A stretch of 64,000 nucleotides of DNA from Thiomargarita sp. (GCA_020718845.1 DYRG01000002.1:62001-126000), one strand, 5' to 3'; counted from the first letter of the stretch, positions 24,621 to 34,067 are shown. A program made the numbers and translations. Notes: generated from the letters alone by a model not told the origin.

Positions 24621-25436
24621 TTAAAGGATTTCTTTATGACGAAGAGATTTCATAATTGAAATGGTTTCAGGGCGAATGCCGCGCCAAATAAAAAAGGCTT
24701 CGGCGGCTTGTTCGACTAACATTCCTATGCCATCGACGGTTTTGCAATTTTGATTTTCCGCCCATTTCATAAAAGGTGTTTTTTGATTTCCATACACCAT
24801 ATCGTATGCTAACCCGTTATTTTTTAAGAGTTTTTGTGGAAGATTTGGCATTTCACCATGTAGACCACTCGACACGCCATTAATGATTAAATCAAAGGTT
24901 TCGCCATTTAAATCATCGAACCCGCAACTTTGCATAGTTTTCGGCTCTAAATTGGCTAATTCTGCGGCTTTTGAAAGGGTACGATTTGCAATTATGATCT
25001 GTTGCGGATTGGCTGATAATAGCGGCGATAAAATTCCTCGCACTGCACCGCCCGCCCCTAAAATTAAGATTCTTTTTTTAGTTAAATCAAAGGCTTGATT
25101 AATTATAATATCTCGCAACAAACCCACGCCGTCGGTATTGTCGCCGCTTAATGTTCCGCATTTTCCGATCCATAACGTATTGATTGCACCCGCAATTTCT
25201 GCGCGTTCGGTTCGAGATTGGGCAAGCGCAAAAGCCTCCAATTTAAAAGGCACAGTAACATTAAGTCCTTTTCCCCCTTTTTTGAAAAAATCGCCCACTT
25301 GTTGCGCAAAACCGTCCAAAGGCACGCATTCGGCAATATAAGTTAAATCTTGCCCCGTTTGTTTCGCAAAAGCCGCATGAATGAATGGAGATTTGCTGTG
25401 CGAGATTGGATTGCCAAAAACAGCATAGTTGTTCAT
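24621..25436 (-). CDS. aroE: Shikimate dehydrogenase
   Basis: AroE (271 aa) reduces 3-dehydroshikimate to shikimate with NADPH. Substrate-site motifs: GNPISHSKSP at about 8-17, NVTVPFK near 59-65 with the catalytic Lys, and DNTDGVG near 100. The NADPH-binding loop is GAGGAVRG at about 127-134, followed by NRT. GIGMLVEQAAEAFFIW marks the C-terminus. It is divergent from fixH and has a spacer on its 3' side before the antiporter. Nothing unusual. Confidence 0.97.
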   Translation of the reverse strand: MNNYAVFGNPISHSKSPFIHAAFAKQTGQDLTYIAECVPLDGFAQQVGDFFKKGGKGLNVTVPFKLEAFALAQSRTERAEIAGAINTLWIGKCGTLSGDNTDGVGLLRDIIINQAFDLTKKRILILGAGGAVRGILSPLLSANPQQIIIANRTLSKAAELANLEPKTMQSCGFDDLNGETFDLIINGVSSGLHGEMPNLPQKLLKNNGLAYDMVYGNQKTPFMKWAENQNCKTVDGIGMLVEQAAEAFFIWRGIRPETISIMKSLRHKEIL

Positions 25437-25523
25437 AATGTTTTCTTTTCGTTTGGTTGAATTGAAATTAAGCGTATTTTAGTATAGCAAACTTTCAATT
25501 AACAGCTTTTTGAGGTGATTAAA

Positions 25524-26048
25524 ATGGTAAATAAAGAAACTGCGCCGCGTCCTTGGTATAAAGAATTTTATGTGTGGATGATTTTATTCTTTCCTTTTTC
25601 AGCAATGGTGGTGGGTTTCACGATGCTGCGGATTTCATTGGTAACTTTTGACGGTTTGGTGGTCGATGATTATTACAAAAGAGGATTAGAAATTAACCGT
25701 AGTTTTGAGCGCGATAAAACCGCTTTGAAATATGGTTTAGAGGGTTATTTGCAAGCCAATACAAATGGTGCATTGCGTTTGTTTTTGAAATCAAAAGAAA
25801 CCTATCCATTACCTTCGCAATTAAAAATAAGTTTCTTACATCGCACGCGAAAAGGATTTGATCAAAGTATTACTTTACAACGCCAAGCTGATGTTTATGT
25901 TGGAAATATTGCGCCATTGATTGATGGTTTGTGGGAAATTATGATCGAAGGTCAAGATTGGCGTTTAGATTCAATAGTCAACGGTAAAATCTCCGAAGTG
26001 AAATTCTTCGCGTCTGAGGATTTGTATAAAACCACCCCTCAAATCTAA
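25524..26048 (+). CDS. FixH family protein
   Basis: A 174-aa FixH-like protein, a membrane protein needed for copper insertion or assembly of cbb3-type cytochrome oxidase. Seen: a cytoplasmic N-terminus with PWYKEFYVWMI, one transmembrane helix (about residues 14-38), then a periplasmic beta domain beginning LVVDDYYKRGLEIN, the most conserved piece. GAGG is 8 nt before the ATG at 25524; the in-frame GTG at 25515 overlaps that site and is less likely. The rest of the fix/cco genes are not in the window. Confidence 0.85.
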   Translation: MVNKETAPRPWYKEFYVWMILFFPFSAMVVGFTMLRISLVTFDGLVVDDYYKRGLEINRSFERDKTALKYGLEGYLQANTNGALRLFLKSKETYPLPSQLKISFLHRTRKGFDQSITLQRQADVYVGNIAPLIDGLWEIMIEGQDWRLDSIVNGKISEVKFFASEDLYKTTPQI

Positions 26049-26080
26049 TCAAATGCTCTAAATCTACCATGATAATTGCT

Positions 26081-26101
26081 CACTATTACAAATAAATAGT
26101 G
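26081..26101. terminator. Possible bidirectional hairpin between fixH and modC
   Basis: CACTATT / AATAGTG, 7-bp stem with a 7-nt loop, between two convergent genes. The flanking tracts are AT-rich without a long T run. Confidence 0.45.
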
Positions 26102-26107
26102 GGTAAT

Positions 26108-27166
26108 TTAAATTAAAGCAACACTTTTCACTTGAGCAAATAAAGGCGTACCAATTTTTAGTTCTAAATGATCCCAAGATTTTCTTGTAATTCTTGCTAA
26201 TAATTGTGCGCCATTGTTCTCTAATCTTAAAACCACGTTCATTTTTGAATTATTTAAAGGCGCAAAACTTTCAACTGTTGCAGGTAAAATGTTTAAAATT
26301 GAACTCGCATCTCCTCTATATTTTGCAAGGCTCACATCTTGCGCTAAAATTCTAATTTTTATCATATTTTTTTGAGGAACTTTGCTCGGCAACCACAACT
26401 TTCCTCCCGCAATTTTAACTAAGGTTAATTCATATTGTTCATCATATTCAATTACTTGTGCTTCAAAAACCGTTGCTGCCTCTTGTGATTTTGCTAAGGG
26501 TAAATCTAACCGTGCAGCTAATTCATTTAATTCACCGATTTCTTTAATTTTTCCATTCTCTAATAAAATCAAATGATCCGCTAATCTTTCAACTTCAAAT
26601 ACATCGTGCGTTACATAAAAAATTGGGATTTTTAAGTTCTGATGCAATCGATCCAAATAAGGAATAATTTCATTTTTGTTATCTCGATCTAATGCGGATA
26701 AAGGTTCGTCCATTAATAACAAACGGGGCGACGATAATAAAGCGCGTCCAATTGCCACTCGTTGACGTTCTCCACCCGATAATTTGTTCGGTCGACGCTC
26801 TAAAAGTTTCTCTATTCCTAACAAATCAATAATTTCTTCAAATGAAACCGTAGAAACTTGAAGAGAACGTTTTGCACCAAATTGTAAGTTTTCTTTCACA
26901 GACAAATGCGGAAATAAACTCGCTTCTTGAAATACATAACCCAAAGGACGGCGATAGGTGGGTAGAAATGTTTTTTGATCTTGCCAAATATCGTTTTCAA
27001 TATGAAAAAAACCTTCTAAACGTTGCAATCCTGCCATACATCTTAAAATAGTCGTTTTTCCACACCCAGAAACCCCAAATAAAGCAATAATTCCTTTATT
27101 TGGAGATTGAAAATGTACATCTAATTTGAAATGCCCTAATTGCCCACAAAATCGCGCTTCAATCAT
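26108..27166 (-). CDS. modC: Molybdate ABC transporter ATP-binding protein
   Basis: ModC (352 aa) drives molybdate uptake. ATPase domain: Walker [10 protein letters not shown] at about 32-40, Q-loop [10 protein letters not shown], signature [15 protein letters not shown], Walker [15 protein letters not shown]-loop YVTHD. The C-terminal part (about 285-352) is a TOBE/Mop domain that senses or binds oxyanion. The gene overlaps modB by 8 nt in the order mop-modA-modB-modC. Confidence 0.96.
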   Translation of the reverse strand: MIEARFCGQLGHFKLDVHFQSPNKGIIALFGVSGCGKTTILRCMAGLQRLEGFFHIENDIWQDQKTFLPTYRRPLGYVFQEASLFPHLSVKENLQFGAKRSLQVSTVSFEEIIDLLGIEKLLERRPNKLSGGERQRVAIGRALLSSPRLLLMDEPLSALDRDNKNEIIPYLDRLHQNLKIPIFYVTHDVFEVERLADHLILLENGKIKEIGELNELAARLDLPLAKSQEAATVFEAQVIEYDEQYELTLVKIAGGKLWLPSKVPQKNMIKIRILAQDVSLAKYRGDASSILNILPATVESFAPLNNSKMNVVLRLENNGAQLLARITRKSWDHLELKIGTPLFAQVKSVALI

Positions 27167-27818
27167 AACGAAAACGTCGCTCTACTAATCGCATAATGAC
27201 AATCACCAAAAATGAGAAAATCAACATTCCTCCCGATAACCAATGCGCTTGTTTCCATTGCAAACTTTCTACATAATCATAAATCGCTACAGAAAGCACT
27301 TTTGTTTCACTTGGAATATTTCCACCAATCATCAAAATTACCCCAAATTCTCCTACCGTATGCGCAAAGGTTAAAACAGAACCCGTTAAAAGCCCAGAAC
27401 GTGCCATTGGGATAACAACTGAAATAAAAGTATCTAATGGAGATGCTCTCAAAGTTGCAGCAACTTCTAAAGGGCGTTCTCCCATACTTTCAAATGAATC
27501 TCTTAACGGTTGAACCATAAAAGGTAATGAATAAATTACTGATCCAATGACTAATCCAGTGAACGTAAAAGGCAACGCATAACCAAAGACATCTACAAAT
27601 AATTTTCCAATAAAATGATTCGGGCTTAATGTAATGAGCAAATAAAAGCCTAAAACGGTCGGCGGTAAAACTAAAGGTAAAGTCACAATGCTGGCAATAA
27701 TTTCTTTCCACCAACGTTTAGAACGTGCTAACCACCATGCTAAAGGCATTCCAATCAACAATAAAACCAATGTTGTTATCGTTGCCAATTTGATAGTTAA
27801 AACAATAGCTTCTAACAT
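27159..27818 (-). CDS. modB: Molybdate ABC transporter permease
   Basis: ModB (219 aa), five to six transmembrane helices, with the ABC-contact loop [14 protein letters not shown]-like segment present as [19 protein letters not shown]. Also typical are [15 protein letters not shown] and [15 protein letters not shown]. It sits 8 nt after modA and overlaps modC, so the transport genes are translationally coupled. Confidence 0.96.
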   Translation of the reverse strand: MLEAIVLTIKLATITTLVLLLIGMPLAWWLARSKRWWKEIIASIVTLPLVLPPTVLGFYLLITLSPNHFIGKLFVDVFGYALPFTFTGLVIGSVIYSLPFMVQPLRDSFESMGERPLEVAATLRASPLDTFISVVIPMARSGLLTGSVLTFAHTVGEFGVILMIGGNIPSETKVLSVAIYDYVESLQWKQAHWLSGGMLIFSFLVIVIMRLVERRFRYD

Positions 27819-27826
27819 ATTTGAAA

Positions 27827-28573
27827 TTACTCATTCGGTAAATTGAAACCATATTTTTTGAAAATATCACGGGCAGGTTTTGTTTCAAGATAATCAGCAA
27901 ATTTAAAAGCAAGTTGATTTTTTTCTGCACGTTTTAAAATGACATAACCTTGTTCTAAAGGAGAGTGCAAATTGCTTTCAATGAGAAAGGATTGTCCCTC
28001 ATTTTTTATGGCGGGACTTAATGCTAAAGAAAATGCACCAATGCCCAATTCTACTGCACCGCTATGCACATATTGAAATACTTGCGCAACGTTTTCAGTG
28101 AAAACTAATTTGCTTTGAAGTTCTTCCCATAAATTGAGTTTTTCTAAAAGTTCTTTTGCGCGTTTTCCATATGGGGCGTGCAAGGGATTTGCAATAGCAA
28201 TTCTCTTGATTTTAGGCTGTTTTAACGTGTTTAAATTCAAATCTCCCGTTCTATGTTCTTGCCACAAAACAAGTCGACCAATCGCGTAAAGTTTTGGTTC
28301 GCTAAGTGTTTGTTTTTCTTGAAATAATTTTTGTGGATAGTCGATGTCCGCAGAAAAAAATAAATCAAAAGGCGCGCCATTAGAAATTTGATGAAAAAAC
28401 TTACCCGATGATCCAGTAATAATTTCTATTTTATCGGATTGATTTGATTGAGAAAAATCTTTTACTAATTCTTCTATCGCATATTTCAAATCAGCTGCTG
28501 CTGCAATACGAATTTCATCGGCATAACTGATCTGGCTTAATAAAACGCTCAGTACAAATAAAAAATATTTCAT
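27827..28573 (-). CDS. modA: Molybdate-binding periplasmic protein
   Basis: ModA (248 aa) captures molybdate or tungstate in the periplasm. A signal peptide (1-18, [18 protein letters not shown]) is followed by the binding-protein start [12 protein letters not shown], then [10 protein letters not shown] (oxyanion-binding serine), [12 protein letters not shown] and [15 protein letters not shown]. The C-terminal [19 protein letters not shown] is standard. The position between the Mop gene and modB supports the role. Confidence 0.96.
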   Translation of the reverse strand: MKYFLFVLSVLLSQISYADEIRIAAAADLKYAIEELVKDFSQSNQSDKIEIITGSSGKFFHQISNGAPFDLFFSADIDYPQKLFQEKQTLSEPKLYAIGRLVLWQEHRTGDLNLNTLKQPKIKRIAIANPLHAPYGKRAKELLEKLNLWEELQSKLVFTENVAQVFQYVHSGAVELGIGAFSLALSPAIKNEGQSFLIESNLHSPLEQGYVILKRAEKNQLAFKFADYLETKPARDIFKKYGFNLPNE

Positions 28574-28643
28574 GATAAACTCCTAAATTAAGAAAGTGAA
28601 AAAGCAGTCTTAAAATAGGCAAGACTGCTAATTTTGTTTAAAA

Positions 28644-28856
28644 TCAATCATCAATGCCAATCATGACATTAGATGCTTTAACAATCGCGTGAACAACTTT
28701 ACCGTTCACCAAACCCAAATTTTTTACCGAATCATTGGTAATAACAGAAACCAATTCTTGTCCATCGGGTAATGCAAGAATGATTTCAGAATTTACCGCA
28801 CCTGTATGAATGGTTCTAATGGTACAAGAAATCACATTTCGCGCACTAATTTTCAT
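28644..28856 (-). CDS. Molbindin-type Mop protein (single TOBE domain)
   Basis: A 70-aa single-domain Mop/TOBE protein: MKISARNVISCTIRTIHTGAVNSEI at the start, then GQELVSVITNDSVKNLGL and HAIVKASNVMIGI. Molbindins of this size assemble into hexamers that bind molybdate or tungstate. A longer frame reaches 28913, but MKISARN is the standard family start, so I use 28856. It lies first in the mod operon and just downstream of the truncated modE. It could store molybdate or supply the sensing domain that the ModE neighbour lacks. Confidence 0.9.
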   Translation of the reverse strand: MKISARNVISCTIRTIHTGAVNSEIILALPDGQELVSVITNDSVKNLGLVNGKVVHAIVKASNVMIGIDD

Positions 28857-28903
28857 TTCAAATGTCTTTTTTGCCGAGAAATTTTTGGAAAATACCCAAA
28901 CAC

Positions 28904-28933
28904 AGTATCGCATTATCGATAGCGTTAAGTCAA
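28904..28933 (-). promoter_or_regulatory. Promoter of the mop-modABC operon
   Basis: On the minus strand TTGACT (28928-28933) and GATACT (28904-28909) are 18 bp apart, about 50 bp before the mop start. The -35 lies inside the putative ModE box. Confidence 0.5.
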
Positions 28934-28946
28934 AAAAAACCTAACG
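28923..28946. promoter_or_regulatory. Putative ModE operator
   Basis: Inverted repeat CGTTAAGT-N8-ACCTAACG, 7 of 8 positions symmetric. The CGTTA...TAACG half-sites match the known ModE recognition sequence. It overlaps the -35 of the mod operon, between modE and mop, as expected for repression when molybdate is plentiful. Confidence 0.6.
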
Positions 28947-28986
28947 AAAAATCTAGATGCAATGAACGTTCCATATTTAAAAATAT

Positions 28987-29340
28987 TTATTTTGCGAGTT
29001 CACACAGCGCGTCGAGTTCTTCGCTGGATGCGGCATTTAGGCGGGCTTCGAGCGCTAAATAACGCTCGATAATCGCTAATCCTAACGGGGTTAAAGTTGT
29101 GCTTCCACCACCTTTTCCACCCGCTGAGGTTTCAACGACGGGGCTTCCAAAGCCCTGATTTAGGGAATCAATCAACAGCCACGCACGCTTATAGGGCATT
29201 TTTAAAATCCGTGCGGCGGCAGCAATCGACTGGGTTTGATTGATTTGTCCAAGTAAATCAATTTTTCCAGGTCCAATAGAAATCTTATCCCCAATGTAAA
29301 TTCGAGGACGTACCATAATTGTTTGATACTTATGTTTCAT
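28987..29340 (-). CDS. ModE-like regulator, DNA-binding domain only
   Basis: A 117-aa protein with the ModE N-terminal LysR-type winged helix: ISIGPGKIDLLGQINQTQSIAAAARILKMPYKRAWLLID, then GSPVVETSAGGKGGGSTTLTPLG and a C-terminal dimerisation helix. Full-length ModE carries two TOBE (Mop) domains after this; here the protein stops. A separate Mop protein is encoded next. No clear ribosome-binding site marks the start: either the ATG at 29340 or the one at 29316 (MVRPRIYIGDK) is possible. It probably controls the mod operon through the inverted repeat between them. Confidence 0.88.
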   Translation of the reverse strand: MKHKYQTIMVRPRIYIGDKISIGPGKIDLLGQINQTQSIAAAARILKMPYKRAWLLIDSLNQGFGSPVVETSAGGKGGGSTTLTPLGLAIIERYLALEARLNAASSEELDALCELAK

Positions 29341-29361
29341 TAATGTAGTTTATTGATTTAA

Positions 29362-29787
29362 TTAAACATTTTGTAATGGCATTAAACCTGTTTGCTTTGC
29401 GTAGATGCCATATTTGTTATCGATACCTATAATATGAGTAGAAAGCCAAAATTTGAGGAAAATAATAAACTCGCTGCTCAATTTTTCCTCATGATTTTGT
29501 TTGAAATCATCGCCCAATATTTTTAAATCATTGAGCAAATTTTGGTGAAGTTTTTTATGCGCTTCCAAATTCGGGAAACTAATTGAAGCCATAAAAGTTT
29601 CTTCTTCTCTGAAATGTTTAACAACAAACAGAAATAATTCATCAACGTTTTTAATAAGTTGATTTTTTGGGATATTTGCACTATTTTGGTTATAAAGTTT
29701 ATCCATCATTCCAATAAGGATTTGATGTTGTTGATTCATCGCATCAACCCCCACATCAAACGCGCTATTCCACTCAAAAAATGCCAT
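29362..29787 (-). CDS. Bacteriohemerythrin
   Basis: A 141-aa hemerythrin. The di-iron ligand pattern is complete: His21 in NQQHQIL, HFREEETFM (His and Glu near 58-62), EAHKKLHQ (His77 and His82 region), and the C-terminal HIIGIDNKYG (His and Asp near 117-122). It binds O2 reversibly in the cytoplasm; roles proposed in the family are O2 delivery, scavenging or sensing. It starts MAFFEWNSAFDVGVDAMN, a typical family start. It is a single gene between modE and the divergent ubiG. Confidence 0.95.
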   Translation of the reverse strand: MAFFEWNSAFDVGVDAMNQQHQILIGMMDKLYNQNSANIPKNQLIKNVDELFLFVVKHFREEETFMASISFPNLEAHKKLHQNLLNDLKILGDDFKQNHEEKLSSEFIIFLKFWLSTHIIGIDNKYGIYAKQTGLMPLQNV

Positions 29788-29881
29788 AATAGCTTTCCTC
29801 TGATTTATTTTGAAATTCGTAAAGAAAGTAATAAAATTTAAATCTTAGCACAAATTACCCTCAAAGAAAGGAAAACGCCGC

Positions 29882-30592
29882 ATGACTACTGCAACCTTAA
29901 ATATCGATCATAGAGAAGTCAATAAATTCAATAATTTAGCAGCACGTTGGTGGGATCGCAACGGTGAATGCAAACCTCTTCACGACATTAATCCCTTACG
30001 TTTGGATTATATTAGCCAATACACTGATTTAAAAGAAAAAAATATCATCGATGTGGGTTGTGGCGGCGGAATTTTAAGCGAAGGATTAGCGCAACGTGGA
30101 GCAACTGTGACTGCAATTGATATGAGCGAAGCCGCTTTGACGGTTGCAAAATTGCATTTGTTTGAATCTAATTTACAAATCAATTACCAACAAACAACGG
30201 TTGAGCAATGGGCTGAGAAACATCCTCAACAATATGATGTGGTGACTTGCATGGAAATGTTAGAACACGTTCCTAATCCAGCGTCGGTAATTTTGGCGTG
30301 CAGTCAATTAGTAAAACCAGAAGGAAAAATCTTTTTTTCTACGCTAAATAGGCATTGGAAATCGTATTTGATGGCGATTTTAGGGGCGGAATATGTGTTG
30401 CAATTATTACCGAAAGGAACGCATGATTATGCGCATTTCATCAAACCCGCAGAATTAGCACAATGGATTCGTGCCGCAGATTTGGAATTAAAACATTTAA
30501 CAGGTATGACTTATCAACCTTTTTCTCAAACCTATCATTTAACCAATGATTTATCTACAAATTATTTAGGTTATGCAATTAAATCTCTTTGA
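29882..30592 (+). CDS. ubiG: Ubiquinone biosynthesis O-methyltransferase
   Basis: UbiG (236 aa) carries out both O-methylations of the ubiquinone ring with S-adenosylmethionine. Seen: N-terminal NKFNNLAARWWD, SAM-binding motif I DVGCGGGILSEGLA at about 56-69, VTAIDMSEAAL, and VVTCMEMLEHVPNP, FFSTLNR. The start has AAAGGAAAA upstream. The length and motifs are standard. The gene is divergent from hemerythrin and not in a ubi cluster. Confidence 0.96.
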   Translation: MTTATLNIDHREVNKFNNLAARWWDRNGECKPLHDINPLRLDYISQYTDLKEKNIIDVGCGGGILSEGLAQRGATVTAIDMSEAALTVAKLHLFESNLQINYQQTTVEQWAEKHPQQYDVVTCMEMLEHVPNPASVILACSQLVKPEGKIFFSTLNRHWKSYLMAILGAEYVLQLLPKGTHDYAHFIKPAELAQWIRAADLELKHLTGMTYQPFSQTYHLTNDLSTNYLGYAIKSL

Positions 30593-30705
30593 TTGGTAAT
30601 TTGAATTTAAATTTTTTGTACGTTACCGAGTTTTTAGGCTTGAGTTTTAAATAAAAACAGATTAAATTGTTTTAACTTTTCAATTAATTTTATTTGGAGC
30701 ATTTT

Positions 30706-31206
30706 ATGAAACAAAGTTTCGTGTTTGGCATCGTTTTAAGCGTGAGCAGTGTGGCGTGTGCGGATTTACCCGACGCGAACAAATTGCAAAACTTACAAAA
30801 AGCCCTGACTGATAAAGCCAATGAATACAAGATGTTAGTGAATGGCGCAGGGAAATGTTTAGATGTTTCACCTGCTCAAGCCCGCAATAATGGTGCGCGA
30901 ATTCAACTTTGGGATTGCAACCCCAATGAATTTCAACGTTGGAAAAGTGAGAATGGTCGTTTCAAAAACACCAGCGGCAAATGTTTAGATGTGGCGGGTG
31001 ATGTCAAAAAAGGCGGTACAATCATTCACTTATGGGATTGCAACGATGCCCCTAATCAAAAATGGTCATTTGACGGCGGACGTTTGCGCAATGCGGGCGG
31101 CAAATGTTTGGACGTAAATGGCGACGTGAACAAAAACGGTTCTGGCGTGCAAATTTGGGATTGCAACAACGCGATTAACCAAAAATGGTCGCACCAACTC
31201 AAATAA
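30706..31206 (+). CDS. Exported ricin-type beta-trefoil lectin
   Basis: A 166-aa protein with a signal peptide (1-19, cut after a VACA-like site), followed by a single ricin B-type beta-trefoil domain of three repeats. Each repeat has the GKCLDV start and the QxW-type end: LWDCNPNEFQRW, LWDCNDAPNQKW, IWDCNNAINQKW. Such domains bind galactose-like or other sugars. No enzymatic domain is attached, so it is a free secreted or periplasmic lectin. GGAG six bases before the ATG at 30706 sets the start. Its end overlaps gluQ by 22 nt. Confidence 0.88.
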   Translation: MKQSFVFGIVLSVSSVACADLPDANKLQNLQKALTDKANEYKMLVNGAGKCLDVSPAQARNNGARIQLWDCNPNEFQRWKSENGRFKNTSGKCLDVAGDVKKGGTIIHLWDCNDAPNQKWSFDGGRLRNAGGKCLDVNGDVNKNGSGVQIWDCNNAINQKWSHQLK

Positions 31207-32066
31207 CCTATCGCGGGCGTTTTGCGCCTTCACCGACGGGTTTTCTTCATTTGGGTTCGTTGGTGACGGCGTTGGGGGGTTTTCTTCAGGCTCGATCTAA
31301 TCACGGCGAATGGCTCGTTCGCATGGAAGACCTTGATTTACCTAGAAATCTGGCGGGCGCGGCGGACGATATTTTGTTCACTTTAGAAACCTGCGGATTG
31401 CATTGGGATGGCGCAGTTTTATATCAAACCACTCGCAATGAAATCTATTTTGAAATGCTTCATTCTCTAAAAGATCAGACTTTTTTATGCGGTTGTAGTC
31501 GTAAAGAACTTCAATATAATCAAGGGTTTTACGATGGAAAATGTCGACACGGCATTCCGTTTGGAAAAACCCCTCGAACCATTCGTTTGAAAGTTCCCGA
31601 TCAAATCATTTCTTTTGAAGATTTGATTCAAGGTTCTTTTCAACAAAACTTATCAAAAGAAGTCGGGGATTTTGTTATCAAACGTGCTGATGGTTGTTAT
31701 GCGTATCAATTAGCAGTTGTTATCGACGATGCAATGCAAAATATTACTGAAATTGTGCGCGGTTGTGATTTGTTAGATTCCACGCCTCGACAAATCTATT
31801 TGCAATCACTTTTGAAATACCCAACACCGAAATATGCACATTTGTCGATTATTACCAATACTTTAGGTCAGAAATTAAGCAAACAAACCCTCGCCAAACC
31901 CATCGATAAAAAAAATCCTTTACCAGCCTTATTTCAAGCCCTGCAATATTTAGGACACGCTCCACCTTTAGAATTATTAAACGAGAAAGTTGAAACCCTT
32001 TTGCAATGGGCAATTACAAATTGGCAATTATCTAAAATTCCTCACGTTTTTGCTCAAATAGAATAA
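31185..32066 (+). CDS. gluQ: Glutamyl-Q tRNA(Asp) synthetase
   Basis: GluQ-RS (293 aa) attaches glutamate to the queuosine base of tRNA-Asp, not to the 3' end. It matches the catalytic half of glutamyl-tRNA synthetase: GRFAPSPTGFLHLGSL (HIGH-type motif), a zinc-binding CGCSRKELQ...GKCRHG segment, and KLSKQT (KMSKS-type). It lacks the anticodon-binding domain, as expected. The start overlaps the lectin gene by 22 nt; this is the only ATG that keeps the conserved N-terminus. Confidence 0.95.
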   Translation: MVAPTQITYRGRFAPSPTGFLHLGSLVTALGGFLQARSNHGEWLVRMEDLDLPRNLAGAADDILFTLETCGLHWDGAVLYQTTRNEIYFEMLHSLKDQTFLCGCSRKELQYNQGFYDGKCRHGIPFGKTPRTIRLKVPDQIISFEDLIQGSFQQNLSKEVGDFVIKRADGCYAYQLAVVIDDAMQNITEIVRGCDLLDSTPRQIYLQSLLKYPTPKYAHLSIITNTLGQKLSKQTLAKPIDKKNPLPALFQALQYLGHAPPLELLNEKVETLLQWAITNWQLSKIPHVFAQIE

Positions 32067-32100
32067 TTAGAAATTAAGAAAAAAATGGATTTTCTGCAAA

Positions 32101-32133
32101 AATAAAGATCAGATTTTTTACCTGATCTTTATT
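32101..32133. terminator. Bidirectional terminator between gluQ and pckA
   Basis: Perfect 12-bp stem AATAAAGATCAG / CTGATCTTTATT with a 9-nt loop, between two convergent genes, with AT-rich tails on both sides. Confidence 0.8.
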
Positions 32134-32158
32134 ATTTAAATAACTTAGAAATTAAGTA

Positions 32159-33745
32159 CTAGGCAGGACCTGCGGTACGAACTTCAGGAGTGGTTTGATC
32201 GGCGAATTTCTTGAAGTTTTCCGCAAACATACCCGCTAATTTCTGTGCTTGTGCGTCGTAATCGGCTGGATTTGACCAAGTATTGCGCGGATTTAAAACT
32301 TCATTCGGAACGCCCGGGCATTCGGTAGGGATTTCTAAACCAAAGAAAGGTTCTTTAACTGTCGGAACATTATCAAGTTTTCCATCCAACGCCGCATTCA
32401 CTAACGCCCGCGTGTGCGCAATCGCCATCCGATGTCCAACGCCATACGGACCGCCCGTCCAACCCGTATTCACTAACCATACATGAGAACCATGTTTGGT
32501 CAATTTTTCACCCAATAATTGCGCGTAACGCATTGGATGTAAAGGCATAAATGGCGCACCATAACACGCACTAAAATTAGGAGAAGGTTCAGTTACGCCG
32601 CGTTCTGTGCCCGCAACTTTCGCCGTATAACCCGACAAGAAATGATACATTGCCTGTTCTTTAGTTAATTTTGCAATTGGCGGTAAAACACCAAATGCGT
32701 CCGCAGAAAGGAAAATAACGGTTTCTGGATGTCCACCTAAACCCGTTTCACTTGCATTAGGAATTGCACTAATGGGATAAGAACCGCGTGTGTTTTCTGT
32801 GAAAGACGCATCATCTAAATCTACTAATCGCGTATCTGCATCAATTCTTACGTTTTCTAATACCGTTCCAAAACGTTTAGTGGTTGCAAAAATTTCAGGT
32901 TCTGCTTCGGGTGATAAACGAATCAATTTTGCATAACAACCGCCTTCAAAATTAAATACGCCATCATCTCCCCAACCGTGTTCGTCATCACCAATCAAAG
33001 TCCGCGACGCATCAGCCGATAAGGTCGTTTTACCCGTTCCACTTAAACCAAAAAATAACGCTGTTTTTCCTGCCGCACTAATGTTTGCCGAACAGTGCAT
33101 CGGTAAAACACCTTTGAAAGGCAAAATGTAATTCAAAACGCTGAAAATTGATTTCTTAGTTTCTCCCGCATAGCTTGTGCCGCCGACTAAAACTAATTTT
33201 TTCGCAAAGTTCACAATAATAAAGGTTTCAGAATTCGTGCCGTCCTCTGCGGGATCGCCGTGAAAACGAGGAGCATTAATTACTGTAAATTGTGGAACAT
33301 GATTCTTTAATTCTTCGGGAGTTGCTTCAACAAACATATTTCTAGCAAATAAGCTGTGCCACGCATATTCTGTAATAATTCTGACGGGCATTCTAAATGT
33401 TTTATCTGTTCCAGCCCAGCAATCTTGTACAAATACGTCTTTGCTTTCTAAGTGCATCATCATTTTCTTATGCAATTGATCAAATTTTTCAGAAGAAAAA
33501 GGACGATTAACTTTACCCCACCAAATGTGCTCTTTTGTACTCGCTTCTTCAACGACGAATTTATCATTTGCAGAACGTCCCGTATGATGTCCAGTTCTTA
33601 CCACAATCGGACCCATATCAGAAAGCACACCTTCACGACGAGTTAAAATCTTTTCATACAACGTCGGTGCAGGTAAATTCCAATAAATTTCGTTCAAATT
33701 TGTTAAGCCGTGATTATCCAGCCCAAAATGACTATGCTCACGCAT
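32159..33745 (-). CDS. pckA: Phosphoenolpyruvate carboxykinase (ATP)
   Basis: PckA (528 aa) interconverts oxaloacetate and PEP using ATP, the entry step of gluconeogenesis. Seen: VVRTGHHTGRSANDKF, the substrate site AGTSYAGETKKS-like segment (VGGTSYAGETKKSIF), kinase 1a/P-loop GLSGTGKTTLSAD, kinase 2 IGDDEHGW, and the adenine-binding TEPSPNFSACYGAPF. AAGGAG precedes the ATG at 33745. Length and motifs fit the ATP-dependent class. Confidence 0.97.
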   Translation of the reverse strand: MREHSHFGLDNHGLTNLNEIYWNLPAPTLYEKILTRREGVLSDMGPIVVRTGHHTGRSANDKFVVEEASTKEHIWWGKVNRPFSSEKFDQLHKKMMMHLESKDVFVQDCWAGTDKTFRMPVRIITEYAWHSLFARNMFVEATPEELKNHVPQFTVINAPRFHGDPAEDGTNSETFIIVNFAKKLVLVGGTSYAGETKKSIFSVLNYILPFKGVLPMHCSANISAAGKTALFFGLSGTGKTTLSADASRTLIGDDEHGWGDDGVFNFEGGCYAKLIRLSPEAEPEIFATTKRFGTVLENVRIDADTRLVDLDDASFTENTRGSYPISAIPNASETGLGGHPETVIFLSADAFGVLPPIAKLTKEQAMYHFLSGYTAKVAGTERGVTEPSPNFSACYGAPFMPLHPMRYAQLLGEKLTKHGSHVWLVNTGWTGGPYGVGHRMAIAHTRALVNAALDGKLDNVPTVKEPFFGLEIPTECPGVPNEVLNPRNTWSNPADYDAQAQKLAGMFAENFKKFADQTTPEVRTAGPA

Positions 33746-33809
33746 ATTTTTAGTTCTCCTTAGTAAGAAAGGTTAATTAGAAATTTGTTTCAACTTCAAA
33801 TCTTAATAA

Positions 33810-34067
33810 TTAGGCTCTTTTCCAATATTGCCTAATTGCCGTAGAAATTTTTACTAATTGTATTTCAGAAAAATCACTTCGATAAGTTTGTTCAAAAAAT
33901 TGTACTTGTAATTCAATCGGATCAGTTATTTCTGTTTTTAATCGCGCCAGCATTAATCGTCGTGCACTGGTGAACATGGATGATCCCATTTTTAAGCGTT
34001 CTTGACTGGAAAAACGCATTAACATATCTCTTTGTATTTCTTTAATTTTTTTATCCGTATCATTCAT
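33810..34067 (-). CDS. Small hypothetical protein paired with nucleotidyltransferase
   Basis: An 85-aa, mostly helical protein: EIQRDMLMRFSSQERLKMGSSMFTSARRLMLARL, then a second helix pair ending in IRQYWKRA. I recall short proteins with the ERLxMGSxMF...AR pattern next to nucleotidyltransferases in several bacterial phyla, but no function is known to me. Its ATG lies inside the last codons of the nucleotidyltransferase gene (8-nt overlap), so the two are translated together. A toxin-antitoxin or regulatory pair is a reasonable but unproven guess. Confidence 0.6.
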   Translation of the reverse strand: MNDTDKKIKEIQRDMLMRFSSQERLKMGSSMFTSARRLMLARLKTEITDPIELQVQFFEQTYRSDFSEIQLVKISTAIRQYWKRA

